This document shows, piece after piece, positions 16,292 to 25,100 of a stretch of DNA of 64,000 bases. This DNA comes from JAFMDF01 sp965277445. Lineage in GTDB: Bacteria > Bacteroidota > Bacteroidia > Chitinophagales > Saprospiraceae. The notes beneath the pieces were generated by a model that saw nothing but the letters and a program-made list of their open reading frames with translations, did not search any database and was not told the origin of the DNA. Made by a program: the position numbers and the translations under genes. The stretch lies in NCBI GenBank assembly GCA_965277445.1, contig CBDICY010000032.1, forward strand, positions 434,001-498,000, given 5' to 3'. Each line of letters begins with the position of its first letter. Position 1 is the stretch's first letter.

Positions 16292-17290
16292 TTATTCTAT
16301 TTCAACTACCACTTCAATTTCAACCGCCATATTACCAGGCAAAGAACTCATACCAACAGCTGCACGAGCATGCTTCCCCCTATCTCCAAATACAGCGACC
16401 ATTAGATCAGAAAAACCATTAATGACCTTAGAATGATCCGTAAATTCAGGAATGGCATTGACCATGCCTTTAACTTTTACGATACGAGATACTCTGTTTA
16501 AATCTCCAATCTCCCCTTTCAAGGCAGCTAATAAATTGATACCCGCCCATTTAGCAGCTTCATAGCCCTCTTCTACCGTTAAATCTTTACCTAGTTTTCC
16601 GACAATATTTTTACCATCCGCTTTTCTAGGCCCTTTACCTGCTAAGAAGACCCAATTATTACTCGTAACTGCGTGTACATAATTAGCTACGGGTTTACCT
16701 AAAACAGGTAATTTGATGCCCATTTCTTCCAATTTTGCTTCTACATCTGCTACTTTTTTCCGTTTCTTAATGATTTTTGTGTTGCCATCTTCATCGACAG
16801 AAACCGTTACTTCTATATCTTCATCTCCTGCATCTTTTTCAATTGTAATGTGTTCTTCATGTAACTCTGCGCCATCTAATTTGATGATCTTTCCATCATC
16901 CGTTTTGAAAATCATGACATCTTCGCCTTCCATGTCCTCTAGGTTGGTTTTTTCTCCATCTTTTTCAATCCAGATATTTTCTGTTTGACCATTTTTACTT
17001 TTTTTAATGACTTTCCTTTGTTCTTTTTCAATCCGTATATCAATTTCTCCACCCTCTTTTTTAGCTTTTTCTATAATTTTATCTATCTCTGCATCATCAA
17101 TTTCAGCGCCTTCTTTGACTATTTTCTCAATGGTCTCATTTCCATCTTTATCTATTTTTTTGGTAATAATCACTACTCTTTTGCTTTCTTTAGTGGTGAC
17201 TTGAGCATTTAAGTTTAGATTTATGCCTAAAAAAAGAAAAGCGAATAAACATAAAGCACCCAAATGAAATTTTTCTGTTATAAGTCTCAT
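16292..17290 (-). CDS. exported protein with C-terminal RidA/YjgF domain
   Basis: 332 aa. A signal peptide is likely (hydrophobic ALCLFAFLFLGINLNLNAQ). Residues about 30-175 are a strongly charged repetitive region built of short strands (KKIDKDGNETIEKIVKEG, VSVDEDGNTKIIKKRKK). Residues about 180-332 are a complete RidA-family domain (ANYVHAVTSNNWVFLAGKGP; HARAAVGMSSLPGNMAVEIE) keeping the conserved Arg of HARAAVG. Cytoplasmic RidA removes reactive enamine/imine intermediates; a signal peptide and long acidic-basic extension on it are unusual, and the function outside the cytoplasm is unknown. A good TTG-N21-TAccTTTG promoter lies upstream. Confidence 0.85.
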   Translation of the reverse strand: MRLITEKFHLGALCLFAFLFLGINLNLNAQVTTKESKRVVIITKKIDKDGNETIEKIVKEGAEIDDAEIDKIIEKAKKEGGEIDIRIEKEQRKVIKKSKNGQTENIWIEKDGEKTNLEDMEGEDVMIFKTDDGKIIKLDGAELHEEHITIEKDAGDEDIEVTVSVDEDGNTKIIKKRKKVADVEAKLEEMGIKLPVLGKPVANYVHAVTSNNWVFLAGKGPRKADGKNIVGKLGKDLTVEEGYEAAKWAGINLLAALKGEIGDLNRVSRIVKVKGMVNAIPEFTDHSKVINGFSDLMVAVFGDRGKHARAAVGMSSLPGNMAVEIEVVVEIE

Positions 17291-17337
17291 GCTAATTTTT
17301 AATTTTGACTGATGATAAAAATAAGTAAGTAAATATA

Positions 17338-17369
17338 CAAAGGTATTTATTCAGAAACGAGAACAGCAA
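17338..17369 (-). promoter_or_regulatory. promoter of the RidA-domain gene (TTG-N21-TACCTTTG)
   Basis: Minus strand: TTG at 17369-17367, 21-base spacer, TACCTTTG at 17345-17338. It matches the Bacteroidota consensus well; leader about 40 bases. Confidence 0.6.
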
Positions 17370-17538
17370 GAATGCCCAAGCGTTTCTATTGGTTAAGAAA
17401 TGAAAAAACAAGTGTTCTAGTTGCTAAAATGACCATTAATTAATAACGAAAAAATAAGTTAAACGTTTATTGTTCAGGAGGAAATCAATTTGAAATTGTT
17501 CCAATTATTTTTTATACATTACCAAAAATAAATTATAA

Positions 17539-17566
17539 ATTCATCTTTTATCATTCATCGTTCCTC
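17539..17566. repeat. heptamer stutter repeat, ATTCATC words
   Basis: ATTCATC, TTTTATC, ATTCATC and GTTCCTC in strict 7-base register, the inverse orientation of the GATGAAY family at 20677, 45494 and 62134. Confidence 0.6.
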
Positions 17567-17626
17567 GTTTTTTAGTATTGTTTTAATACCATTTTCACAG
17601 TTAGGTTAAATTCCTGTTAAAGTACT

Positions 17627-17655
17627 TTGAGAAGCGAATAGAAGGTCTATTTTTG
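17627..17655 (+). promoter_or_regulatory. promoter of histidine kinase gene (TTG-N18-TATTTTTG)
   Basis: TTG at 17627-17629 and TATTTTTG at 17648-17655 with an 18-base spacer; leader about 50 bases to the ATG at 17712. The rest of the 421-base gap holds a GATGAAY-type repeat and nothing else. Confidence 0.55.
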
Positions 17656-17711
17656 TACTATTCTACTAGAATTCTTCTATCAATTTTATTCTCAATCCAT
17701 CTCTACCAATA

Positions 17712-19157
17712 ATGAAAAAAAATACAATTTGGGCAATCGTGGGTTTAATGGCAGCAGCTTGGTTTGTAATAACAGGCCTCCAAAGCTATTGGATTATGAA
17801 CGCAGTAGATCTACAAAGTGAACAGTTTGATAAAGATGTGAAAATTGCCTTAAAATTAGTAGCAGAAGAATTACAAGAGAAAGTTCTAGCGGAAATGAAT
17901 CACATGGATGATTTATTAACGGTAGGTGAAAAACTTAATTTAGATTCAAAATCAAAATTGAGGAATACCAATCTTGATTTTTCTGGCCTAGGTCAACAAA
18001 ATGAAGATATTTCTAGTGCGGCTAAAGCCTATCATAAATTTAAAAGGCTAAAGCCTACCTCACTTGACGAAAAGATTAGTCCGCCCGTATTATCAGACTT
18101 ATTAAGGAAAGAACTAGCCAATAGAAATATTGATACCGATTACGAATATAAGGTGTATGAAACCTTTAAAGATGTACCGCCAAAAGAAATCATTTCTAAT
18201 GGCAATTACATCATTTCTGCGTCCGTAACAGATGAAGTAACTGCGCTTCCTGATGAAATCGAACTGAGTAAATCAGAATATCCTGTTTCCTTATTTGATA
18301 ACGCTGGAAAATTAGTTGTTTATTTTCCTCAAAAATCTAGTGTAATTTGGGGCGCTGTTTTATTACCTTTAATTGCAGCTATTTTATCGGTGGCTATCGT
18401 TTTGTTTTGTTTTATTTATACCGTTAAAGTCATTTTTGCACAAAAGAAAGTTTCCGAAATGAAAACTGATTTTGTGAATAATATGACCCATGAATTTAAA
18501 ACGCCGATTGCGACTATTTCCTTAGCAGTCGATTCTATTGTAAGTCCGATGATTCTGAGTAAAGAAGATAAAGTCAAACGCTTTGCAGGAATTATCAAGC
18601 AGGAAAATAAGCGAATGTTAGCGCAAGTGGAAAAAGTCTTACAAATGGCCTTATTAGATAAACAAGATTTTAAATTAAATTTAGATTTTGTTGATTTACA
18701 TAAAGTCATCAATCAAGCAGTTACGAATTCTCATTTGCAGGCAGAAAAAAAAGGAGGCTTTGTGACCGCAGATTTACAAGCCAGTAAATCAAGAATTGAA
18801 GGAGATTTGACGCATTTATCTAATATTATTCACAATTTATTAGATAATGCCAATAAATATTCTCGAGAAATACCAGAAATTTCGGTACATACTAGAGATG
18901 TGCCGAATGGAATAGAAGTGATCGTGAAAGATAATGGCATTGGCTTAAGTAAAGAGGCACGCAAAAACATCTTCGATAAATTCTATCGCGTACATACTGG
19001 AAATGTACATAATGTCAAAGGCTTTGGATTGGGCTTAGCTTATGTCAAAACCATGATGACGGCACATAAAGGGCAGATAGACGTTAAGAGTGAATTGGGC
19101 AAGGGAAGTAGTTTTATTCTAACCTTTCCTTATCATATTCGAACGAACGTGGAATAA
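17712..19157 (+). CDS. sensor histidine kinase (RprX-like)
   Basis: 481 aa membrane kinase. TM1 is about residues 6-28 and TM2 about 212-238, enclosing a periplasmic sensor region of about 180 aa without recognised fold. The HisKA domain has the phospho-acceptor His260 in NNMTHEFKTP; the HATPase domain has HNLLDNANKYS (N box), VKDNGIGLS (G1) and KGFGLGLAYVK (G2). It pairs with the response regulator 190 bases downstream. It resembles RprX of Bacteroides and is clearly paralogous to the kinase at 57320 (shared TGNVHN segment before G2). Signal unknown. Confidence 0.92.
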   Translation: MKKNTIWAIVGLMAAAWFVITGLQSYWIMNAVDLQSEQFDKDVKIALKLVAEELQEKVLAEMNHMDDLLTVGEKLNLDSKSKLRNTNLDFSGLGQQNEDISSAAKAYHKFKRLKPTSLDEKISPPVLSDLLRKELANRNIDTDYEYKVYETFKDVPPKEIISNGNYIISASVTDEVTALPDEIELSKSEYPVSLFDNAGKLVVYFPQKSSVIWGAVLLPLIAAILSVAIVLFCFIYTVKVIFAQKKVSEMKTDFVNNMTHEFKTPIATISLAVDSIVSPMILSKEDKVKRFAGIIKQENKRMLAQVEKVLQMALLDKQDFKLNLDFVDLHKVINQAVTNSHLQAEKKGGFVTADLQASKSRIEGDLTHLSNIIHNLLDNANKYSREIPEISVHTRDVPNGIEVIVKDNGIGLSKEARKNIFDKFYRVHTGNVHNVKGFGLGLAYVKTMMTAHKGQIDVKSELGKGSSFILTFPYHIRTNVE

Positions 19158-19347
19158 CATTTTATCATTTGTTTGTAATCATTTGCTATTTCACACAATA
19201 ATTTTAGGTAAATTGCTATTTTTAAATGGTAAAAGCCTAAATGTCAGGTAAAAGGCAAAAACTAAAGAATCACCAATTTGTTATAATACAAGTACCGACT
19301 GTTAATTTGGTATTTGTTTAGAACCTACTTGAGCAAAAATAATTTTT

Positions 19348-20073
19348 ATGACGCCAACTAATAACCGCATCCTACTCGTTGAAGACGATCAAAATTTTGG
19401 AGATGTATTACGCTCGTATTTAGAGATGCACGATTACGATGTCACCCTTGCAACTGATGGTGTTGCAGGCTGGGAAAGCTTTCGTCGAGGTAATTATGAC
19501 CTCTGTATTTTTGATGTGATGATGCCTCGAAAAGATGGATTCACACTAGCCAAAGAAGTCAGAGAGTCCAATGCAGAAATGCCTATTATTTTCTTAACTG
19601 CTAAGGCAATGAAAGAAGATGTTTTACAAGGATTCAAAATTGGTGCAGATGATTACATCACGAAACCCTTTAACTCTGAAGAATTATTATATAGAATTCA
19701 GGCCATCCTAAAGCGTAGTCAGCAAAAAGCCGATCCAAGAGAAGAAATTAAAGAATTTATTATTGGTAAATACCATTTTAATTTCCCTTTACGTATTCTT
19801 ACGTTTAGTGATAATGGAAACGAATCTAAAGATAAATTATCTCCTAAAGAAGCACAATTGCTAAGAATGTTCTGTATGTATATGAACGATATTTTACCTC
19901 GTTCGGAAGCATTGACTAAAATTTGGGGAGAAGACAATTATTTTACTGCCAGAAGTATGGACGTTTTTGTGACCAAACTCAGAAAATACTTAAAAGAAGA
20001 TGGTAATATTGAGATTGTTAATATTCATGGCAATGGATTCCAACTATTGGTGAAGGCGGAAGAGGAGGCATAA
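19348..20073 (+). CDS. OmpR-family response regulator (RprY-like)
   Basis: 241 aa. Receiver domain about residues 6-120 with acidic pair D13/D14, phospho-acceptor D56 in CIFDVMMP, Thr in IFLTAKAM and Lys in DDYITKPF. The C-terminal winged helix (about 140-238) has LSPKEAQLLRMF and ARSMDVFVTKLRKYL. DNA-binding partner of the kinase upstream; the 190-base gap suggests read-through or a separate promoter. Terminated by the hairpin at 20200-20235. Confidence 0.94.
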   Translation: MTPTNNRILLVEDDQNFGDVLRSYLEMHDYDVTLATDGVAGWESFRRGNYDLCIFDVMMPRKDGFTLAKEVRESNAEMPIIFLTAKAMKEDVLQGFKIGADDYITKPFNSEELLYRIQAILKRSQQKADPREEIKEFIIGKYHFNFPLRILTFSDNGNESKDKLSPKEAQLLRMFCMYMNDILPRSEALTKIWGEDNYFTARSMDVFVTKLRKYLKEDGNIEIVNIHGNGFQLLVKAEEEA

Positions 20074-20108
20074 GTGATAGTAGGCAGTTAGTAGTTATGC
20101 AGTAAAAT
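20073..20108. repeat. stutter repeat after stop codon, GTAGGCA words
   Basis: AGTGATA, GTAGGCA, GTTAGTA, GTTATGCA (8) and GTAAAAT follow the TAA of the response regulator directly. The words match 3250-3270 and, inverted, 46130-46158. Confidence 0.55.
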
Positions 20109-20199
20109 ACTGATTGGCATAGATCGTTAATTGAATAATGTTAAATTGTAAAATAGCGCAAATTAAAGCCATTCGCTTTTAATATGCTGTAAAAATATA

Positions 20200-20235
20200 A
20201 AACCTATAGTCTTTCATTAGACTATAGGTTTTTTT
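20200..20235 (+). terminator. rho-independent terminator after response regulator
   Basis: Perfect 13-bp stem 20200-20212 / 20219-20231, 6-nt loop, then a T-run to 20235. Also usable from the minus strand because of the A-rich left side, for the gene ending at 20288. Confidence 0.85.
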
Positions 20236-20287
20236 CAAGTTGATTGGATTAGGTTTGGATACCCAATCCAACATCACTTATCATTGC

Positions 20288-20668
20288 TTATACAAAAATT
20301 GACAAGATCAAATTAAAAATACTCAAAGCAAAGGCTAAATAAACGGCAGAAATAAAGCCATCCACTCTAAAATTTTTCATAAAATTAGCAGTCACCAATA
20401 TTACAATAGCGTCTATGATAAAAGCGAATAAACCAAGGGTTAACCACCTTAAAGGCGCACTAATTAAATCCATAAAAGCCCCCAAAGTAGCATTCAAAAC
20501 GGCTAAAACAAGGGCCACAATAATCGCACTTACAAAATTTTTCACTTCTACTCCTTTTAGCAAACTAGCTGCTAATAAAAGTGCGAGTGCATTCAAAACG
20601 ATTTGCATCAAAAAGCTATTTCCTGTAGTTTGGGCAATGAAGTATTCTAAAAAAAGCGGTTGGTCCAT
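20288..20668 (-). CDS. small four-helix membrane protein, phage-holin-4_2/YvlD-like
   Basis: 126 aa, almost entirely hydrophobic with four predicted helices. The segment VLNATLGAFMDLISAPLRWLTLGLFAFIIDAIVI is the hallmark of the YvlD / 'phage holin family' (PF04020-like); only part of this is quoted here as evidence: PLRWLTLGLFAFIIDA. Despite the family name these are chromosomal membrane proteins of unknown role, and there are no phage genes nearby. The first residues (MDQPLFLEYFIAQ) precede helix 1. Downstream of the coiled-coil membrane protein gene at 20737 on the same strand, so possibly co-transcribed. Confidence 0.82.
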   Translation of the reverse strand: MDQPLFLEYFIAQTTGNSFLMQIVLNALALLLAASLLKGVEVKNFVSAIIVALVLAVLNATLGAFMDLISAPLRWLTLGLFAFIIDAIVILVTANFMKNFRVDGFISAVYLAFALSIFNLILSIFV

Positions 20669-20676
20669 AATTTAAT

Positions 20677-20704
20677 GATGAATGATAAACGATAAATGAG
20701 GAAT
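20677..20704. repeat. heptamer stutter repeat, GATGAAT words
   Basis: GATGAAT, GATAAAC, GATAAAT and GAGGAAT in strict 7-base register between two minus-strand genes. Same word family as 45494-45521 and 62134-62161. Confidence 0.65.
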
Positions 20705-20736
20705 CATAACCTATAAAAAATTAGAAAGAACGTACT

Positions 20737-21063
20737 CTACCCATTCGCTACTTGCTTCTCCAACTTATCAATTTCCTGTCTCAATTCTTCATTTTCTTTA
20801 CGCAACTCTTCTATTCGCTTGTCTTTGTATTCCACATCTTCTTCTAGTTTTCGAATCTTGTAGGTCGCATCTTCATCCGTTTTATCGGTTCTATTCGTCC
20901 GAGTTTCACTCACTTTTTCTTTACCTTGACTGAATAAATCTTTCACCGTCTGCACACCATCTTCACCATTATAATAAGAAGCGCCTAAAAAAGCCAATGG
21001 TCCAACAATTAGCATCATAATTAAAAATCGAGAGAATACGGTCAATCTTGCTTTCTTAGCCAT
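20737..21063 (-). CDS. membrane-anchored coiled-coil protein of unknown function
   Basis: 108 aa. A basic start (MAKKARLTVFSRFL) is followed by one membrane helix (about 14-29, LIMMLIVGPLAFLGASYY), a linker, and a highly charged C-terminal coiled coil (about 65-105, with heptad-like EELRKENEELRQEIDKLEKQ). Topology suggests an N-in anchor with the coiled coil outside the membrane. No family recognised. Upstream of the YvlD-like gene on the same strand. Confidence 0.72.
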   Translation of the reverse strand: MAKKARLTVFSRFLIMMLIVGPLAFLGASYYNGEDGVQTVKDLFSQGKEKVSETRTNRTDKTDEDATYKIRKLEEDVEYKDKRIEELRKENEELRQEIDKLEKQVANG

Positions 21064-21265
21064 AATTTTGCAATTTAATATTTAGTAAAAATATATGAAA
21101 GGTAATGAAAAAGGTATTTCTTTGTTTAAAAGTCTATCTTTTTTAGATAATAATCTTATTTTATCTACTTAATCTTAGGTTTTTAAGACCAAATCAAGCA
21201 ACTAGTCTATAGTTCATTTCTAGGAATAGTACATCATCATCCAAAAACATAGCCAATAAAATAAT

Positions 21266-22471
21266 ATGACCGAAGTTTTTATTTATGATACGCTACGAAC
21301 GCCTTTCGGCAAAGGGAATCGGAATGGTGCTTTATTTGAAGTCCGACCAATAGACCTTTTAAGTAAGTGTTTGAAGGCTTTGCAAAAACGCAATCAATTA
21401 GCGACCGAAACCATCGCAGATTTAATTATTGGTTGTGTTGTGCCTGCTGGCGGACAAGCGGATAATATCGCCAAAACTGCCTTACTTCATGCCAATTGGT
21501 CTTCCTGTATTCCCGGTTTACAAATCAATCGGTTTCAAACCTCAGGCTTAGTTGCCGTTGGTTTGGCTGCCGCTAAAATAAAAGCTGGTTGGGAAAATTT
21601 AACGGTAGCTGGAGGTATAGAAAGTATGAGTCGGGTTCATCGGTCAGACCATCGAGGTGCTATTTCTAGTGATCCCGATATTATGAATAAAATCGGGTCG
21701 ATTCCTAGTGGAGTAGCGGCCGATTTAATCGCTACGATGGAGGGTTTTAATAAGGAACAATTAGATAATTATGCTTTTAAGTCAATTCAAAAAGCAATTA
21801 TTGCTCACCAAAAAGACTATTTCCGTAAGTCAATTATCCCTATTTACGATCAAAATAAAATTGCTATTCTAGAAAAAGATGAAACGATTAATAAAGGAAT
21901 TACCTTAGAAAATTTAGCTACCAATCAACCTATTTTTCCAAAGTCTCAACGATTCGGTTTTGACGCTATAGCGCTCAGAAAATATCCGTTAATTGAACAA
22001 ATCATTCCTTTTCATAGTGAAAATAATATCGCTCAAGCTGCCGATAATGCTGCACTAATTTTAGTAGGCAATGCCGCACAAAAGAAAACGTTAGGCTTAA
22101 AAGCTAGAGCAAAAATAGTCACGATCAATACCGTTAGTACAGAACTAACCATTACGCATAAAGGAGGAATTGAAGCTGCAAAAAAAGCCTTACAACAGGC
22201 CAAATTAAAACCAAAAGATATTGACCTTTGGTATATTAATGAATCCTTTGCTGCCCCTGCCCTATTATTCCAACAAACTTTTAAAATTGCCGATAAACGA
22301 CTCAATCCTTGCGGTGGCAATATTGCCTTTGGAGATGCGCTTGGCGCTAATGGTGCCGTTTTATTGGGCCTATTAATTGATGAATTGGAACGGCAGCATT
22401 TAAAAAGAGGACTCGTTGCATTAAGTGCCGAAGGAGGAATTGGAACGAGTATGATAATTGAAATTGTGTAA
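21266..22471 (+). CDS. thiolase-fold protein lacking all catalytic residues
   Basis: 401 aa, full-length thiolase by alignment from memory: FIYDTLRTPFGKGNRNG at the N-terminus, VAGGIESMSRV, INESFAAPALLF and LNPCGGNIAFGDALGANGA. However, the nucleophilic Cys of the NRxCxSG motif is Gln91 (INRFQTSGL), the His of GHPxGxSG is Asp357 (FGDALGANG), and the second Cys of LCxGGGxG is Ser387 (VALSAEGGIG). It should be unable to do thiolytic cleavage by the standard mechanism. It precedes the FadJ-like gene by 92 bases and is probably its complex partner or a CoA-binding scaffold. The frame is intact and codon use normal, so it is not an obvious pseudogene. Confidence 0.85.
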   Translation: MTEVFIYDTLRTPFGKGNRNGALFEVRPIDLLSKCLKALQKRNQLATETIADLIIGCVVPAGGQADNIAKTALLHANWSSCIPGLQINRFQTSGLVAVGLAAAKIKAGWENLTVAGGIESMSRVHRSDHRGAISSDPDIMNKIGSIPSGVAADLIATMEGFNKEQLDNYAFKSIQKAIIAHQKDYFRKSIIPIYDQNKIAILEKDETINKGITLENLATNQPIFPKSQRFGFDAIALRKYPLIEQIIPFHSENNIAQAADNAALILVGNAAQKKTLGLKARAKIVTINTVSTELTITHKGGIEAAKKALQQAKLKPKDIDLWYINESFAAPALLFQQTFKIADKRLNPCGGNIAFGDALGANGAVLLGLLIDELERQHLKRGLVALSAEGGIGTSMIIEIV

Positions 22472-22483
22472 ACAAATGGTACA

Positions 22484-22555
22484 AGGTTTTAGGTATCAGG
22501 TTTCAGGCTATATGTACATGCCTACCCTGACACCTGATACCTATATACCTGACAC
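22484..22555. repeat. heptamer stutter repeat, AGGTATC words with inverted partner
   Basis: AGGTTTT, AGGTATC, AGGTTTC and AGGCTAT in strict 7-base register at 22484-22511; CCTGACA, CCTGATA, CCTATAT and CCTGACA (spacings 7, 7, 8) at 22526-22554 form the inverse arm. It starts 13 bases after the thiolase stop and lies inside the beta-oxidation transcript. It is homologous to 35301-35336. Confidence 0.75.
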
Positions 22556-22563
22556 CTTTTACC

Positions 22564-24690
22564 ATGATAAAATATAAAAAAGACACCGAAAATATAGTCA
22601 CTTTAACCTTAGACATGGGCGAACGCCACGAAAATGTGGTCAATCACCAGATGTATCAGTATTTCAAACCTGTATTGACGCATTTGCAAAAAGAAAAGGC
22701 GAAGGGCATCTTGAAAGGCATTATACTAACCTCTGCCAAAAAGAATTTTTTAGAAGGAGGGGAACTAGAATATCTACATACAAGTACGGATGCCAAGGAA
22801 ATTTATGAACATTCCCTGACTTTAAATAAATTTTTTAGAGCATTAGAATATCCTGGCGTGCCCGTAGTTGCCGCTATTAACGGGAGTGCCTTAGGAACAG
22901 GGTTTGAATTTGCCCTAGCTTGTCATCATCGAATTGTAGTAGATGATTCTAAAATTCGCTTAGGGCATCCAGAAGTAACCGTTGGTTTAATGCCAGGCAA
23001 TGGCGGCGTTACTAGATTATTATGGTTATTAGGTTTAGAAAAAGCATATACTGTCTTAACAAATGGCAAAAAATATCGACCACAAGAGGCTTTAAAAGTG
23101 GGTATTATTGATGCCATAGCACCCAACCAAAAAGCCATGCTGGAACAGGCAAAGCAATGGTTATTATCCAATAAAGAAGGGAGAAGGCCTTGGGATCGGA
23201 CGGATGGACAAATTCCAGAGGGTACGGCTAAAGATCCACAAATAGCCCAAGTCATTCAAAAATTAGCCGCACAATTATCCAAAAAGACTTATAATAACTA
23301 TCCTGCACCACAAGCTATTTTAAACACTTTAGTAGAAGGATCTAAGGTTGATTTTGATATTGCGACCACCATAGAAAGTCGTTATTTCACAGAACTTGCC
23401 TTACGTCCTGAAACGAGAAATATGATTAATACTTTTTGGTATGATTATAACGCCATCAAAAAAGGCATTAATCGTCCCAAAGGGTTTGGAAAGTTTCGAG
23501 CCAAACAAGTAGGGGTAATTGGTGCAGGTAGAATGGGTTCTGGTATTACGTTTAACTGTATCAAAAAAGGGTTAAAGGTGGTGTTAAAGGATGTGTCTAA
23601 ACCCATCGCTGAATTGGGCAAGCAATATGCTAAAGACCACCTAATAGCATTGGTTGATCAAGGTACGATTTCTGCACAAGAAAAAGAGCAGTTGTATAAC
23701 AATATTACGACCTCTGCAAAACCAGAAGATTTTGAAAATTGTGATTTAGTCATTGAAGCAGTCTATGAAAATGAAATGGTTAAAGCAAAGGCTCTAAAAG
23801 ATGCCGAACAGCATCTTGATGAATATGCTATTTTCGCCACGAATACCTTGTCTATTCCTATCACAAAATTGGCAAAAGCCGCTTACCGTCCAGAAAATTA
23901 TGTAGGTCTACATTTCTTTTATCCAGTAGAAAAAGTCCCTTTAGTAGAAATTGTTCGAGGCCAAAAGACATCAGATGAGACAATTGCGAGAGCTTTTGAT
24001 TTTGTTAGAACAATGGGTAAAATTCCAATTGTGGTGAAAGATGATTGGGGTTTTTATGTAGCAAGGGTACAAAATACTTATATTTTAGAAGGCATTACTT
24101 TATTGCAAGAAGGTTATCCACCTGCCCTCATCGAAAATTTAGGCTTACAAGCAGGGATGCCCAAAGGTGCTTTAGCTTTTGCGGACGATTTGTCCTTAAG
24201 GATGGTTTTAAAATATGAACACCAAGCCGCTGCCCATTATGGGAGTCAATATGAACCACATCCAGCAGTTTCAACTTTAACAAAAATGATCAACGGTTTA
24301 GATCGATCAGGAAAGTTTAAACAAGCGGGTTTTTACGAATATACGCCAGAGCGCAAACAGTTATGGGCTGAATTGAATGATCACTTCCCCGTTACACAGC
24401 AGGAATACATTTTGACGGACATTAAAGAGCGGATGTTGTTTGCACAAGTCATTGAGGCTATTTGGTGTATGCAAGAAAAAGTAATTTCGTCTGTACCAGA
24501 GGCTAATTTAGGTAGTATTTATGGTTGGGGATTCCCTGCCTTTACAGGTGGAATCTTTCAGTATGTGAATAGTTACGGTCTAAATAACTTTATCGAAAAG
24601 TGCGAACAATTTAAGAAAGAGTACGGGCCAAGATTTAGAGTACCACGTATTTTAAAGAAAATGAGAAAAGAAGGGAAGGTTTTTGCGTAA
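22564..24690 (+). CDS. bifunctional enoyl-CoA hydratase / 3-hydroxyacyl-CoA dehydrogenase (FadJ/FadB-like)
   Basis: 708 aa multifunctional beta-oxidation enzyme. The N-terminal crotonase domain (about 1-190) keeps both catalytic Glu (GTGFEFALACHHR and LGHPEVTVGLMPGNGG). The NAD-binding domain begins at about residue 317 (VGVIGAGRMGSGITF). The dehydrogenase catalytic His-Glu pair lies in GLHFFYPVEKVPLVEIVRG, and two C-terminal helical dehydrogenase domains follow. It converts 2-enoyl-CoA to 3-ketoacyl-CoA. It lies downstream of the thiolase-like gene on the same strand; because that protein lacks active-site residues, the thiolysis step must be done by an enzyme encoded elsewhere. Confidence 0.95.
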   Translation: MIKYKKDTENIVTLTLDMGERHENVVNHQMYQYFKPVLTHLQKEKAKGILKGIILTSAKKNFLEGGELEYLHTSTDAKEIYEHSLTLNKFFRALEYPGVPVVAAINGSALGTGFEFALACHHRIVVDDSKIRLGHPEVTVGLMPGNGGVTRLLWLLGLEKAYTVLTNGKKYRPQEALKVGIIDAIAPNQKAMLEQAKQWLLSNKEGRRPWDRTDGQIPEGTAKDPQIAQVIQKLAAQLSKKTYNNYPAPQAILNTLVEGSKVDFDIATTIESRYFTELALRPETRNMINTFWYDYNAIKKGINRPKGFGKFRAKQVGVIGAGRMGSGITFNCIKKGLKVVLKDVSKPIAELGKQYAKDHLIALVDQGTISAQEKEQLYNNITTSAKPEDFENCDLVIEAVYENEMVKAKALKDAEQHLDEYAIFATNTLSIPITKLAKAAYRPENYVGLHFFYPVEKVPLVEIVRGQKTSDETIARAFDFVRTMGKIPIVVKDDWGFYVARVQNTYILEGITLLQEGYPPALIENLGLQAGMPKGALAFADDLSLRMVLKYEHQAAAHYGSQYEPHPAVSTLTKMINGLDRSGKFKQAGFYEYTPERKQLWAELNDHFPVTQQEYILTDIKERMLFAQVIEAIWCMQEKVISSVPEANLGSIYGWGFPAFTGGIFQYVNSYGLNNFIEKCEQFKKEYGPRFRVPRILKKMRKEGKVFA

Positions 24691-25100
24691 TGCAGCTTAA
24701 ATTTTTAGTCCGAGAGGTGACTTATTATGTCTAGATAGAATGAGACTAGTACAAAAAAAATAAAGTGAGGCACTTTACGTGCCTCACCTTGAATGAGATA
24801 AACAAAAAAGGCTAAAAGTAAACAAATGTTTCGTCTTACGTTATATTGAAAAATAACATGCAAATTGGTCAACTTCAATCACCTTCCCTCACTAAAATCA
24901 TCCCTTACTGTCAAAAAATTGAAGCCTTTATAATATGCCCTAGATTAGGGTAATTGTAATTTATATCTTTGGAAGAATTGTGCAAGCTCGGAATATTTTT
25001 ACTGGTAGTTTTGCTAAAAGATTCACTAACACAATAAAATTTATTATATATTTTATTTTTTGAAAAATTAATATCAAATTATCTTTTTCAAAGTAAAACA
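24691..25100. other. 410-bp gap between convergent genes
   Basis: No gene. It contains a 9-bp hairpin at 24765-24787 (GTGAGGCAC / GTGCCTCAC, 5-nt loop), a possible terminator of the FadJ-like gene without a T-run. A short minus-strand frame at 24961-25149 overlaps the next gene in another phase and was dismissed. Confidence 0.5.
24765..24787 (+). terminator. candidate terminator hairpin after FadJ-like gene
   Basis: Perfect 9-bp stem, loop TTTAC, 74 bases after the stop. There is no T-run behind it, so termination is uncertain. Confidence 0.35.

Noticed and set aside
20288..20668. Prophage remnant suggested by a 'holin' name
   Set aside because: The YvlD-like family is chromosomal and no phage gene is nearby.
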